Assembly (NCBI RefSeq): GCF_900116015.1
Contig: NZ_FOYH01000003.1
Coordinates: 434,001 to 498,000, forward strand
From: Enterobacter sp. kpr-6
GTDB taxonomy: Bacteria > Pseudomonadota > Gammaproteobacteria > Enterobacterales > Enterobacteriaceae
Direction: 5' to 3'
DNA: 64,000 nt
A program made the translations under genes and the position numbers. Every line of letters begins with the position of its first letter. Position 1 is the stretch's first letter. The notes beneath the pieces are model-generated. The model made no database searches. It saw only the letters and a list, made by a program, of their open reading frames with translations, and was not told the origin of the DNA. This document shows positions 34,586 through 43,496 of this stretch, piece after piece.

Positions 34586-35545
34586 GTGACCATTGCTATT
34601 GTAATAGGCACACATGGCTGGGCTGCAGAGCAATTGCTCAAAACAGCCGAAATGCTGTTGGGCGAGCAGGAAAACGTCGGCTGGATCGACTTTGTTCCGG
34701 GTGAAAACGCGGAAACCCTGATCGAAAAGTACAACGCGCAGTTAGCCGGGCTTGATACCAGCACAGGCGTGCTGTTTCTCGTTGATACATGGGGTGGCAG
34801 CCCGTTCAATGCTGCCAGCCGCATTGTCGTCGATAAAGAGCATTATGAAGTGGTGGCTGGTGTCAATATTCCGATGCTGGTTGAAACCCTGATGGCACGT
34901 GACGATAACCCCAGCTTTGACGAACTGGTCGCGCTGGCGGTGGAAACCGGACGTGAAGGTGTGAAGGCTCTGAAAGCGAAAGCTCCTGAAACCCCGGCTC
35001 CGGTGGCCACGCCGAAAGCGGCCGCGCCAGTCAAACCTATGGGTGAGAATGACTATATGGTGATTGGTCTCGCGCGTATCGACGACCGTTTAATCCATGG
35101 TCAGGTGGCGACGCGCTGGACGAAAGAAACCAACGTTCAGCGCATCATCGTGGTCAGCGATGAAGTGGCTGCCGATACGGTGCGTAAAACGCTGCTCACC
35201 CAGGTTGCCCCGCCGGGCGTAACGGCCCATGTGGTGGATGTCGCCAAAATGATCCGCGTCTATAACAACCCGAAATATGCCGGCGAGCGCATCATGCTGC
35301 TGTTTACCAATCCGACCGACGTTCTGCGCCTTGTTGAAGAGGGTGTGAAAATCACCACCGTTAACATCGGCGGCATGGCGTATCGTCAGGGTAAAACGCA
35401 GGTGAATAACGCTGTTTCGGTGGATGAGACAGATATCGAGGCCTTCAAAAAACTGGATGCCCGCGGTATTGAACTCGAAGTGCGTAAAGTCTCTAACGAT
35501 CCGAAACTGAAAATGATGGATTTGATCGGCAAAGTGGCGAAATAA
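34586..35545 (+). CDS. manX: PTS mannose transporter EIIAB (ManX)
   Basis: 319 residues from a GTG start with AAGGAGG ahead. The EIIA domain (1-130) has the phosphorylated His10 in VIGTHGWAA. An Ala/Pro-rich hinge (about 132-152) links to EIIB with the phospho-His171 in RIDDRLIHGQV. It passes phosphate from HPr to mannose, glucose and amino sugars. The hinge is slightly shorter than in E. coli (323 residues). First gene of manXYZ. Confidence 0.97.
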   Translation: MTIAIVIGTHGWAAEQLLKTAEMLLGEQENVGWIDFVPGENAETLIEKYNAQLAGLDTSTGVLFLVDTWGGSPFNAASRIVVDKEHYEVVAGVNIPMLVETLMARDDNPSFDELVALAVETGREGVKALKAKAPETPAPVATPKAAAPVKPMGENDYMVIGLARIDDRLIHGQVATRWTKETNVQRIIVVSDEVAADTVRKTLLTQVAPPGVTAHVVDVAKMIRVYNNPKYAGERIMLLFTNPTDVLRLVEEGVKITTVNIGGMAYRQGKTQVNNAVSVDETDIEAFKKLDARGIELEVRKVSNDPKLKMMDLIGKVAK

Positions 35546-35599
35546 CCGGCACCGCTGATTTCACTGTATTCACAATTAAGTCTTAATAGGAGAAGTACA

Positions 35600-36400
35600 A
35601 TGGAGATTACCTTTCTTCAGATTGTGCTGGTGTTCATCGTCGCCTGTATCGCTGGTATGGAATCGGTACTCGATGAGTTTCAGTTCCACCGTCCGCTGGT
35701 GGCCTGTACGTTAATCGGTATCGTGCTCGGTGATATGCAAAAAGGCATTATCATCGGCGGTACGCTGGAAATGATCGCGCTGGGCTGGATGAACATCGGG
35801 GCAGCGGTTGCACCTGATGCTGCACTGGCGTCCATCATCTCAACCGTGCTGGTCATTGCCGGTGGCCAGAGCATCGGTGCCGGTATCGCGCTGGCAATCC
35901 CACTGGCTGCGGCAGGCCAGGTATTAACCATCATCGTGCGTACCATCACCGTGGCTTTCCAGCACGCGGCAGATAAAGCGGCGGAAAACGGCAATCTCAC
36001 GGCCCTGTCGTGGATCCACGTTTCCTCCCTGTTCCTGCAGGCTATGCGTATCGCTATCCCGGCCGTTATCGTCGCCATTTCCGTCGGTACCAGTGAAGTA
36101 CAGAACATGCTTAACGCCATTCCTGAAGTGGTGACCAGCGGTCTGAACATCGCCGGTGGCATGATCGTGGTTGTGGGTTATGCGATGGTCATCAACATGA
36201 TGCGCGCCGGTTACCTGATGCCGTTCTTCTATCTGGGTTTCGTCACCGCTGCCTTCACCAACTTTAACCTGGTGGCACTGGGCGTGATTGGCGCAGTCAT
36301 GGCGATTCTTTATATCCAGCTCAGCCCGAAATACAACCGCGTGGCGGGTGGCCCGGTACAGGCGGCTGGTGCTAACGATCTTGATAACGAACTGGACTAG
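35600..36400 (+). CDS. manY: PTS mannose transporter EIIC (ManY)
   Basis: 266 residues, a polytopic inner-membrane EIIC of the mannose-sorbose family. The GTLEMIALGWMNIGAAVAPD signature is near residues 54-73. It forms the channel with ManZ and is also a known entry point for phage lambda DNA and some class IIa bacteriocins in relatives. GGAG precedes the ATG; manZ follows closely. Confidence 0.96.
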   Translation: MEITFLQIVLVFIVACIAGMESVLDEFQFHRPLVACTLIGIVLGDMQKGIIIGGTLEMIALGWMNIGAAVAPDAALASIISTVLVIAGGQSIGAGIALAIPLAAAGQVLTIIVRTITVAFQHAADKAAENGNLTALSWIHVSSLFLQAMRIAIPAVIVAISVGTSEVQNMLNAIPEVVTSGLNIAGGMIVVVGYAMVINMMRAGYLMPFFYLGFVTAAFTNFNLVALGVIGAVMAILYIQLSPKYNRVAGGPVQAAGANDLDNELD

Positions 36401-36412
36401 CAGGTGAATGAC

Positions 36413-37264
36413 ATGGTTGATATGACTAAAACTACCGCGGTGAAAAAACTCACTCCGGGTGATATTCGTGGCGTGTTCATTCGTTCTAACCTCTTCCAGG
36501 GTTCGTGGAACTTCGAACGTATGCAGGCGCTGGGTTTTTGTTTCTCCATGGTGCCGGCGATTAAACGCCTGTACCCGGAAAACAACGAAGCGCGTCGCCA
36601 GGCGATTAAGCGCCATCTGGAATTCTTCAATACCCATCCTTATGTGGCAGCTCCCGTTCTCGGCGTAACGCTGGCGATGGAAGAGCAGCGTGCTAACGGC
36701 GCGGAGATCGACGACGGTGCCATCAACGGTATCAAAGTCGGTCTGATGGGCCCGCTGGCAGGCGTCGGCGACCCGATTTTCTGGGGAACCGTGCGTCCGG
36801 TGTTTGCAGCGCTGGGTGCCGGGATTGCGATGAGCGGCAGCCTGCTGGGGCCGTTACTGTTCTTTATTCTGTTCAACGTGGTGCGTCTGGCAACCCGCTA
36901 TTACGGCGTGGCTTACGGTTACCGTAAAGGCGTGGATATCGTGAAAGATATGGGCGGCGGCTTCCTGCAAAAACTGACCGAGGGGGCGTCAATTCTCGGC
37001 CTGTTTGTCATGGGCGCGCTGGTAAACAAATGGACGCACGTGAATATTCCGCTGGTGGTATCCACAATCACCGATCAGACCGGGAAAACGAACGTCACAA
37101 CTGTACAGACAATCCTTGACCAGTTGATGCCGGGCCTGGTTCCGCTGCTGCTCACGTTTGCCTGTATGTGGCTGCTGCGTAAGAAGGTCAACCCGCTGTG
37201 GATCATTGTGGGCTTCTTCGTGATTGGTATTGTCGGTTACGCCATTGGCCTGCTGGGCCTGTAA
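36413..37264 (+). CDS. manZ: PTS mannose transporter EIID (ManZ)
   Basis: 283 residues from the second in-frame ATG, chosen because AGGTG is six bases ahead and the length equals E. coli. EIID family pattern: NLFQGSWNFERMQALGFCFS, GVTLAMEEQRANG and GPLAGVGDPIFWGT. Inner-membrane partner of ManY. It ends the operon with a strong terminator. Confidence 0.95.
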   Translation: MVDMTKTTAVKKLTPGDIRGVFIRSNLFQGSWNFERMQALGFCFSMVPAIKRLYPENNEARRQAIKRHLEFFNTHPYVAAPVLGVTLAMEEQRANGAEIDDGAINGIKVGLMGPLAGVGDPIFWGTVRPVFAALGAGIAMSGSLLGPLLFFILFNVVRLATRYYGVAYGYRKGVDIVKDMGGGFLQKLTEGASILGLFVMGALVNKWTHVNIPLVVSTITDQTGKTNVTTVQTILDQLMPGLVPLLLTFACMWLLRKKVNPLWIIVGFFVIGIVGYAIGLLGL

Positions 37265-37278
37265 GTTGTAAGCTGTGC

Positions 37279-37307
37279 GCCGGGGCCCTGTGGCCCCGGC
37301 TTTTTTT
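37279..37307 (+). terminator. manXYZ terminator
   Basis: GCCGGGGCC CTGT GGCCCCGGC followed by seven T, beginning 14 bases after the manZ stop. Confidence 0.9.
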
Positions 37308-37320
37308 ATCGGGAGGATGA

Positions 37321-37791
37321 ATGACGATCACGGATATCGTACTGATTTTGTTTGTAGTAGCGCTCCTGGCGTGGGCGATTTATGACGAATTGATTATGCC
37401 GAAGCGTCACGGTGAAACGCTGCTGGCCCTGCCCCTGCTGCGCCGCAGTCGTATCGACGGCTTCATTTTTGCCGGGCTACTGGTCATCCTTATTTATAAT
37501 AACGTGACAAATAATGGTTCTGTTTTAACCACATGGTTATTATGTGCTCTGGTATTACTCGCCATTTATCTGTTCTGGATACGCGCCCCAAAAATCATCT
37601 TTAAAACAACCGGGTTTTTCTTCGCCAATGTGTGGATTGAATATAGCCGTATACAAAAGATGAATTTATCGGAAGACGGCGTGCTGGTAATGCAACTGGA
37701 ACAGCGTCGATTACTCATTCGGGTAAAGAATATTGATGACCTGGAGAGGATCTCCCAGCTTTTCATGCAAAATCAGGAAGTTAAAATATAG
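37321..37791 (+). CDS. yobD: YobD, DUF986 inner-membrane protein
   Basis: 156 residues with three N-terminal transmembrane segments and a cytoplasmic tail. The DUF986 pattern is clear: [30 protein letters not shown], and [15 protein letters not shown]-like residues. GGGAGG precedes the ATG. Function unknown. Its stop codon lies inside an MntR-like dyad upstream of mntP. Confidence 0.93.
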   Translation: MTITDIVLILFVVALLAWAIYDELIMPKRHGETLLALPLLRRSRIDGFIFAGLLVILIYNNVTNNGSVLTTWLLCALVLLAIYLFWIRAPKIIFKTTGFFFANVWIEYSRIQKMNLSEDGVLVMQLEQRRLLIRVKNIDDLERISQLFMQNQEVKI

Positions 37792-37804
37792 CCATGGCTA
37801 TGAG
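37785..37804 (+). promoter_or_regulatory. MntR-like operator, distal site
   Basis: AATATAGCCATGGCTATGAG fits the enterobacterial MntR pattern (AAnATAGC, four bases, GCTATnTT) except at its last two bases. It overlaps the yobD stop codon and is centred 41 bases upstream of the proximal site. Confidence 0.5.
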
Positions 37805-37825
37805 GCGGTATAAAAAACGCGCTGC

Positions 37826-37845
37826 AATATAGCCTTAGCTATAAT
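37826..37845 (+). promoter_or_regulatory. MntR-like operator, proximal site
   Basis: AATATAGCCTTAGCTATAAT is a nearly complete match to the MntR binding pattern, with ATAGC/GCTAT half-sites. In E. coli MntR with manganese activates mntP. A Fur-like dyad (TGATAACGATTTGCA on the minus strand) lies downstream at about 37895-37915. Confidence 0.7.
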
Positions 37846-37942
37846 AATAACCGCAATGTTATTCCTATTTTTTAACCTTAATGTTACTAATTAAGCCAAA
37901 TGCAAATCGTTATCATCTCGTCAATGGATTAATACAATTCCG

Positions 37943-37970
37943 TTATTGTTTTATATTCTAAAAATATGTT
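37943..37970 (+). promoter_or_regulatory. probable mntP promoter
   Basis: TTATTG (37943-37948), 16 bases, TATGTT (37965-37970). The predicted transcript start just precedes the riboswitch. Confidence 0.45.
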
Positions 37971-37978
37971 AAGGTTGC

Positions 37979-38130
37979 GCCCGTCGTTGGGGAGTAGCCG
38001 ATTTCCGGATACAGGAAATGTGCGTGTCAACATACTCGTTGCAAAACGTGGCACGTACGGATCGAATTGCGGTTTGATCAGGCGAGACCATTGACACATC
38101 AACTGCTGTTTACTGGGGGCAGTGATGTGT
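37979..38130 (+). ncRNA. yybP-ykoY manganese riboswitch of mntP
   Basis: The leader begins with the conserved GGGGAGTAGCCG element at 37989-38000 and closes with GGCGAGACCATTGAC at 38081-38095, the signature ends of the Mn2+-sensing yybP-ykoY aptamer. A strong hairpin follows (ACACATCAACTGC with GCAGTGATGTGT, 38094-38130) and is probably the expression platform. In E. coli the same leader raises mntP expression when manganese is high. The exact boundaries are approximate. Confidence 0.85.
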
Positions 38131-38159
38131 TATATGGATACCCCGGTCAGGACGCTCTT

Positions 38160-38723
38160 ATGATGTTATCAGCCACTCTCCTGCTCGCTTTTGGCATGTC
38201 TATGGACGCTTTCGCAGCTTCTATTAGCAAAGGTGCCACCCTGCACAAACCCAAATTCTCTGAAGCCCTGCGCACCGGCCTGATCTTTGGCATCATTGAA
38301 ACCTTAACGCCTCTCATCGGCTGGGGACTGGGCATGCTGGCCAGCCAGTTTGTCCTCGAATGGAACCACTGGATTGCCTTCGCGCTGCTGGTTTTCCTCG
38401 GCGGAAGAATGGTGCTGGAAGGTTGTCGTAGCTGTAGTGAAGACGACGCCCCTTTACAGCGTCACGGTTTCTGGCTACTGGTCACCACAGCCATAGCTAC
38501 CAGCCTTGATGCGATGGCCGTGGGTGTTGGACTGGCTTTTTTACAGGTCAATATCGTCACGACGGCGCTGGCCATCGGTTGCGCGACGTTTATTATGTCC
38601 ACGCTTGGAATGATGGTGGGTCGCTTTATTGGCCCGCTGCTAGGCAAGCGGGCAGAAATACTGGGAGGCGTTGTGCTGATCGGTATCGGTACGCAGATCC
38701 TCTGGAGCCATTTCGCGCCTTAA
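38160..38723 (+). CDS. mntP: manganese efflux pump MntP
   Basis: 187 residues from the first of two tandem ATGs, with AGGA seven bases ahead. Six transmembrane segments in two repeats, with the metal-path acidic motifs [15 protein letters not shown] and [15 protein letters not shown]. It exports Mn2+ across the inner membrane. The upstream riboswitch and MntR-like sites fit its role. The 3' end overlaps rlmA by four bases (convergent). Confidence 0.96.
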   Translation: MMLSATLLLAFGMSMDAFAASISKGATLHKPKFSEALRTGLIFGIIETLTPLIGWGLGMLASQFVLEWNHWIAFALLVFLGGRMVLEGCRSCSEDDAPLQRHGFWLLVTTAIATSLDAMAVGVGLAFLQVNIVTTALAIGCATFIMSTLGMMVGRFIGPLLGKRAEILGGVVLIGIGTQILWSHFAP

Positions 38724-39535
38724 GCGTCCCGCTGCCAGCACTGAATACTAAAGTCCGTTTCGCAGGCAAATTGCGTCATCTTTTCCAGCTCTTCCCATAC
38801 CGCCGGTTTAGCGCGCCAGGCAAACGGTGTCATCTGTAGCAGCGCAACGGCTTCTTTACCGCTCAGGTTCATGATATAGCCGAGCGCAATATGATCCCTC
38901 AGGGTGAATCCGGTAATCTCTTCGGTTTGCAGCGCATGTAGCTGCACTTCATCATAAATCAGCCCCTTCAGGGCCTTTAAATGCTGAGGACCCGGTGCTG
39001 CGGTGATGACCCAACCGCCGGGTTTCACCACTCGTGCCAGCTCCTGAGCGCTACAGGGCGCATAAATACGCACCACGGCATCCATACTGCTGTCTTCAAA
39101 AGGCAAACGATGACTGGAAGCGACGCAGAAAGTGACCTGCGGATAACGTTTTGCGGCAGCGCGTATCGCCGCCTTCGAGACATCCAGCCCGAAAGTTTGC
39201 GCACCATGATGGCTGGCCGTCTGCGCGAATGCGTGAGTGTAGTACCCTTCCCCGCAGCCAATGTCCAGAAGTGCCTGCGCACTGGCCGGTAAACGCATTT
39301 CCAGTTGCTGACTGATGGCTTCCCGCAGCGGCTGGTAATGACCCGCATCCAGAAAAGCCCGGCGTGCCTGCATCATTTCCGCACTGTCTCCCGGTTCACG
39401 GGAACGTTTATGCTGAACGGGCAGCAAATTGACATACCCTTCTTTTGCCAGATCGAACTGATGGCGCTGCGGACAAATAAAACTGGCTTCAGTACGACGC
39501 AACGGCGCGTGGCAAAGAGGGCAAGTGAAAGACAT
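38720..39535 (-). CDS. rlmA: 23S rRNA (guanine745-N1)-methyltransferase RlmA
   Basis: 271 residues from MSFTCPLC. An N-terminal zinc site has CPLCHAPL and [10 protein letters not shown] (Cys/His ligands). The SAM domain follows, with motif [16 protein letters not shown] and [18 protein letters not shown]. It methylates G745 in helix 35 of 23S rRNA; loss gives viomycin resistance in E. coli. Confidence 0.94.
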   Translation of the reverse strand: MSFTCPLCHAPLRRTEASFICPQRHQFDLAKEGYVNLLPVQHKRSREPGDSAEMMQARRAFLDAGHYQPLREAISQQLEMRLPASAQALLDIGCGEGYYTHAFAQTASHHGAQTFGLDVSKAAIRAAAKRYPQVTFCVASSHRLPFEDSSMDAVVRIYAPCSAQELARVVKPGGWVITAAPGPQHLKALKGLIYDEVQLHALQTEEITGFTLRDHIALGYIMNLSGKEAVALLQMTPFAWRAKPAVWEELEKMTQFACETDFSIQCWQRDA

Positions 39536-39654
39536 GGTGACTCCGGGCAATCATAAAGGGCGAAAGTGTACCGCCATTCGATCGTACGGGGAATGCTTAA
39601 GCGTGTGGGAAATGGTTGCGAACCAGGATTTAGTCAGCCCGAAAGTCAGGCATT

Positions 39655-39678
39655 AAAAAGCCCCGCACCAGGCGAGGC
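39655..39678 (-). terminator. cspC terminator
   Basis: On the minus strand GCCTCGC-loop-GCGGGGC followed by five T, about 37 bases after the cspC stop. Confidence 0.75.
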
Positions 39679-39714
39679 TTTATGCTGACATTGATGCGAA
39701 GTCAGTGACAGAAA

Positions 39715-39924
39715 TCAGATAGCAGTAACGTTAACTGCTGCCGGGCCTTTCTGGCCGTCCTGAATTTCAAACTCAACGTTCTGGCCTTCAGCCAGAGTTT
39801 TGAAGCCGTTACCCTGGATAGCAGAGAAGTGTACGAACACATCTTTGCTGCCGTCAGCCGGAGTAATGAAACCAAAACCTTTAGACTCGTTGAACCACTT
39901 AACTTGACCTTTAATCTTTGCCAT
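39715..39924 (-). CDS. cspC: cold-shock-family RNA chaperone CspC
   Basis: 69 residues beginning [23 protein letters not shown]1 is KGFGFI and RNP2 is DVFVHFS. CspC is constitutively expressed and stabilises rpoS and other mRNAs. It follows yobF closely (25-base gap) and is probably co-transcribed. Confidence 0.97.
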
Positions 39925-39949
39925 TTGCAAAATTCCTTAGAGTGTTTTC

Positions 39950-40081
39950 TTAGCCCGCAGGCATTAACTTAGATAAAACTGAGACATTACTGCATGAGGC
40001 ACTAATATAAGGTTCGGCAGAGAAGCAGTATTCAACGACAACGTGTTTACTCAGGACTTCTTTACTGAAAATGCCACACAT
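39950..40081 (-). CDS. yobF: YobF small stress protein
   Basis: 43 residues, below the usual annotation length. [14 protein letters not shown] and [10 protein letters not shown] match E. coli YobF (47 residues). The last residues differ because one extra base relative to the E. coli reading shifts the frame after VLSKL: the normal LRAKKT-type tail is encoded one frame over. It lies upstream of cspC on the same strand. Confidence 0.85.
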   Translation of the reverse strand: MCGIFSKEVLSKHVVVEYCFSAEPYISASCSNVSVLSKLMPAG

Positions 40082-40114
40082 AAACAGAAGTGTACCTCGT
40101 TTGACCCACGACGT

Positions 40115-40143
40115 GTTATCACATACAACAACAAATATGGCAA
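40115..40143 (-). promoter_or_regulatory. yobF-cspC promoter
   Basis: Minus-strand TTGCCA (40138-40143), 17 bases, then GATAAC (40115-40120) with an extended TGn ahead of it. It sits about 30 bases upstream of yobF. Confidence 0.55.
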
Positions 40144-40595
40144 GCCATTTTTATAGGTGTCTGGATCAGTCGCACAAATTCTTACGCTAAAAGAACACTC
40201 GCTGCACAATTATGCGAATTAACTCGCAAAACAGGCTAAATGTTTCGGAGGCTGTGTATATTACCTGAACTCAGTCGCTACGCGGGCTCGCCTGTTGCCG
40301 TAAGGGTTTGCAAGTCCAAAATCGCTCTAAGTCATTGATATAATATAGCGTATATCCTTAAACATTTATCTATATCGTTATGCTTTTTAACGCTATAAGA
40401 AGAATGGATGAATTGCAAATGCCAGATAGGATTAATCTTAGATTGGGCGCTGAATAATTGTTGTTCAATTAGTCGCCCCCTCTGCACCAAAATAATGAAA
40501 GTTTAATGACACTGCATCATCTTAAAGCAATAAAAACGTTTCGCTGAGAAATTTAATATTGGTAGTCTTTGGACATATTATTAATAAGCAATTGC
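40144..40595. other. AT-rich intergenic region
   Basis: About 450 bases with no supported gene between the yobF promoter and the metallo-hydrolase stop. Composition is more AT-rich than the surroundings. Only ORFs of about 30 codons are visible. Confidence 0.4.
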
Positions 40596-41600
40596 TTAAA
40601 TCATACTTCTGGATGAAAGGGATAAATACTGACCAATTTTAAGGATACGGAAGTTATCACCTGCGTCTGCCGTCTCGCTTAATACCTTTTGCAGTTCATG
40701 AACAGGTTCATCCAGAGATTCATCAGCCAGTTCAAACACGCCCCAGTGGATCGGAAAAGCCAGAGGCTGTCCAAGTTGCTGCCATAGCGCTACCGCTTGC
40801 TGCGGATCCATATGGTGAATGGACATGAACCATCGTGGTGCATAAGCCCCTACCGGCAAAGCAGCAACATCTACCGGCCCGAGACGTTGGGGGATTTCCA
40901 TTAAATCGGGTGTATAGCCTGTATCGCCTGCGAACCAGAAACGCTGGCGGGTGGATTCAACGACCCAGCCACACCACAATGTGCGATTGCGATCCCAGAG
41001 AGTGCGCATACTCCAGTGCTGCGCGGGCACTGCCGTTAACGTCAGACCTTTAAAACAGCTCTGTTGCCACCAGTCCAGCTCAATAACATGGCGCACGCCC
41101 CGGCGTCGGCACCAGTCGCCCAGGCCCAGCGGCACAAAAAGCGTGATGTCAGGAAAACGCTTAAGCAGCGCACGTAGCGTGCGGGTATCAAGATGATCGT
41201 AGTGATTATGGGAGATGAGGATGGCATCAAGTGCAGGCAAATCCTCAATGTGTAAAGCAGGAGGCGTTTTTCGTGTCGGCCCGGTAAACGTCACCGGTGA
41301 GGCCCGGTGTGAAAAAACCGGGTCGGTAAGCAGATAAATACCATCAACACGCAACAGCATACTGGCATGGCCCAGCCACCACACGCCGTCATCATGCCCG
41401 GTTATTTCAGCACGTTGCCACCACTGCTGCATGAAAGCGTCATAGCCACCTTGTGGCGCGTAAGGCAGGCCTGCGGCCCGGCGCTCTTTGCGCCAGCGCT
41501 CCACATCTCCTGGCTGATGATTCACGTCTGTGAGATTTTTGAATCCCTCACGGGTGTGATGCGCCAGGTCAGGATTATACCAGGGGTTTTGCCATGCCAT
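40596..41600 (-). CDS. MBL-fold metallo-hydrolase, NAPE-PLD-like
   Basis: 334 residues. The metal site is ISHNHYDHLDT (HxHxDH), with VPAQHWSMR, FAGDTGYTPD and IHWGVFELADE supplying further ligands. The order VWWLGHASMLLRVDG then LLTDPVFSHRASP is characteristic of NAPE-PLD/UlaG-type proteins. The substrate is unknown. It begins 20 bases after the end of yebO on the same strand, so they may share a transcript. It is not between yobF and yebO in E. coli K-12. Confidence 0.85.
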   Translation of the reverse strand: MAWQNPWYNPDLAHHTREGFKNLTDVNHQPGDVERWRKERRAAGLPYAPQGGYDAFMQQWWQRAEITGHDDGVWWLGHASMLLRVDGIYLLTDPVFSHRASPVTFTGPTRKTPPALHIEDLPALDAILISHNHYDHLDTRTLRALLKRFPDITLFVPLGLGDWCRRRGVRHVIELDWWQQSCFKGLTLTAVPAQHWSMRTLWDRNRTLWCGWVVESTRQRFWFAGDTGYTPDLMEIPQRLGPVDVAALPVGAYAPRWFMSIHHMDPQQAVALWQQLGQPLAFPIHWGVFELADESLDEPVHELQKVLSETADAGDNFRILKIGQYLSLSSRSMI

Positions 41601-41620
41601 GACGCCTCCCTTCTTCGATC

Positions 41621-41905
41621 CTACCGCTCAGCGACCAGACGAATAAAGTCATCGCCATCAGCCTGAACTGAAGGCTTTTGCTCAGGCTCTTGTTTTTCCG
41701 GTTCGTTTGCTTCACACAGACGGCGCAGTAGCGCAGTTTGCCGTTTTTGCTGATCGAGCAGCGCTTCCAGTAACGCGACCTGCTCATTGGTCCGGGAACT
41801 TGCACGATTAACAAAAAACCACAGCAGCAAACCTGCAACCAGCACCACCAGAGAAACCACTAAAGACGCAAGATTAAGCGCGCCAGAATTAAGGACTTCG
41901 TTCAT
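41621..41905 (-). CDS. yebO: YebO, small membrane protein
   Basis: 94 residues. One N-terminal transmembrane segment (about 12-33) precedes a coiled region SSRTNEQVALLEALLDQQKR and an acidic tail ending IRLVAER, matching E. coli YebO. It lies beside mgrB as in E. coli. Function unknown. Confidence 0.92.
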   Translation of the reverse strand: MNEVLNSGALNLASLVVSLVVLVAGLLLWFFVNRASSRTNEQVALLEALLDQQKRQTALLRRLCEANEPEKQEPEQKPSVQADGDDFIRLVAER

Positions 41906-41979
41906 TTCACCACCTCAAAGTTAACGCGCTATCTTACCACTGGCGCTGAGGAAGGAAATCATTCACTGAATAATTGCCG

Positions 41980-42123
41980 CTACCAGGGGATAAATTTATT
42001 GATAACGCAGATGCCGCTGAAAAATTGCACATCCTGATCGCACATGACATTAAGCATTTGAGTCCATAGTAGCAGGCAAATGACCAGCACGGCGATGAGG
42101 ATAAGCCACCGAATTTTTCTCAC
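41980..42123 (-). CDS. mgrB: MgrB, PhoQ feedback inhibitor
   Basis: 47 residues from a GTG start. A short cytoplasmic N-terminus MRKIRW, one transmembrane helix, and a periplasmic tail with the two conserved cysteines (VMCDQ and GICVI) and the ending NKFIPW. MgrB binds PhoQ and damps the PhoPQ system; its loss causes polymyxin resistance in related species. The gene here is full-length and intact. Confidence 0.93.
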   Translation of the reverse strand: MRKIRWLILIAVLVICLLLWTQMLNVMCDQDVQFFSGICVINKFIPW

Positions 42124-42172
42124 TCTACTCTCCACATAAACACTCACTGCGACCAGGTTAACATGCGATTGT

Positions 42173-42189
42173 TAAACCGGGCCTAACTG
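42173..42189 (-). promoter_or_regulatory. possible PhoP box of mgrB
   Basis: Minus-strand CAGTTA-N5-GGTTTA, the spacing of a PhoP direct repeat. The second half is canonical and the first is poor. It is followed at 11 bases by a weak -10 word. PhoP control of mgrB is established in relatives. Confidence 0.4.
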
Positions 42190-42284
42190 TATCGCTATAC
42201 TTACTTTTTAAGAATGCTGTACTTGTTTCGACATATGAAAAGCTTCAGGATTTTAAGTGATTTATAACAAAAAAAGGAGTTCCT

Positions 42285-42524
42285 ATGCGCCTGACAATTC
42301 GTGCCATTATGGTAGTTGCTCTTTTAGGAATTGGGGTTTTACTCAGCGGTCATGGCGTTCTGGTAGGCAGCCACGAAAATGCTGCCGGGCTGGGTGTGCA
42401 GTGTCAGTACATCACCTCAAAAGGAATGAGTACTGCACAATATCTGAACGCTGATCGGGGCATCATTAGCCTGACAAACTGCCCGCTGGTCCGCAAAAAC
42501 AGTGGCTTTCTGGGTCTGGGTTAA
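42285..42524 (+). CDS. yobH: YobH, exported small protein
   Basis: 79 residues with an N-terminal hydrophobic signal or anchor segment and two cysteines (LGVQCQYI and LTNCPLVRK), as in E. coli YobH. A strong GGAG precedes the ATG. Divergent from mgrB. Function unknown. Confidence 0.9.
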   Translation: MRLTIRAIMVVALLGIGVLLSGHGVLVGSHENAAGLGVQCQYITSKGMSTAQYLNADRGIISLTNCPLVRKNSGFLGLG

Positions 42525-42533
42525 CTGCTAAAA

Positions 42534-42559
42534 AAAACGCCGCAACTAAGCGGCGTTTT
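42534..42559. terminator. bidirectional terminator yobH / kdgR
   Basis: AAAACGCCGC AACTAA GCGGCGTTTT with A and T runs on both sides, between convergent yobH and kdgR. Confidence 0.8.
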
Positions 42560-42575
42560 AGAATGTTCACAATAA

Positions 42576-43367
42576 TCAGAACGGGTAGTCGTTATAGCCC
42601 ATCTGCTCAGAAATTTTACGTGCCGCGGTATGCAGCATTTCGACATATTCGTGCAAACGTTCTTCAGAGAAGCGCAGCGTCGGGAAAGAGATGCTCAACC
42701 CGGCAATCACCACGCCAAAACGGTCGAATACCGGTACGCCGATGCAGCGCAGGCCTTCTTCCTGTTCCTGATTATCTTCGCCATACCCTTGCTCGCGCAC
42801 GATATCCAGCATTGGCAAAAGATTTTCGGTGCTGGTAATAGTGCGGTCGGTACTTTGTTTGTACTCGACGCCTTCCAGAATCTGCTTCACTTCATCGCGA
42901 TCGCGCCATGCCAGCAGCACTTTACCAATAGCGGTGCTGTAAAGCGGGTTACGGCGACCAATGCGCGAATACATACGCAGGTTATACATGGAGTCGATTT
43001 TGTGGATGTAAACAATGCTGTCTTCATCCAGTGCACCGAGGTGGATGGTTTCTTTGGTTAAACGAGAAAGTTCGCGCATCTGAATATCGGCGCTGCGGAT
43101 CAAATCCACGTTTTGTAATGCACGCGCGCCAAGTTCAAACAGCTTCAGGGTGAGAGAGTATTTTTCTGATTCCCCTTCCTGAGCTACATATCCCAGCGAT
43201 TTCATTGTCTGCAAAAAGCGATAAACGGTGCTTTTTGACATCATAACCCGTTGCGACAGTTCGGTAATGCCGATTTCACGCTCTTCGCCGAGTGCCTGTA
43301 GGATGCCAAAAACCTTCAGAACGGAAGAGACAGAATCTGGCTGCTTGTCCAAATCTGCGATTGCCAT
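42576..43367 (-). CDS. kdgR: KdgR, IclR-family repressor of pectin/KDG genes
   Basis: 263 residues, the same length as in E. coli. The HTH is IGITELSQRVMMSKSTVYRF. The C-terminal effector domain has HLGALDEDSIVYIHKID and YSTAIGKVLLAW. It represses 2-keto-3-deoxygluconate uptake and catabolism genes until the ligand binds. In E. coli the MFS gene yebQ lies between kdgR and htpX; it is absent here. Confidence 0.96.
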   Translation of the reverse strand: MAIADLDKQPDSVSSVLKVFGILQALGEEREIGITELSQRVMMSKSTVYRFLQTMKSLGYVAQEGESEKYSLTLKLFELGARALQNVDLIRSADIQMRELSRLTKETIHLGALDEDSIVYIHKIDSMYNLRMYSRIGRRNPLYSTAIGKVLLAWRDRDEVKQILEGVEYKQSTDRTITSTENLLPMLDIVREQGYGEDNQEQEEGLRCIGVPVFDRFGVVIAGLSISFPTLRFSEERLHEYVEMLHTAARKISEQMGYNDYPF

Positions 43368-43496
43368 TAATCACCTCATCGCCAGTGTTTTATAAAAATT
43401 AGAATAGGTTTTTATTATAAATTCGTCGCCGGTCGCCCGCAATGCGAGTTTGCCCTCTTCTTTACAATTCTGCGACATAAAGCCAATTACACTCTC

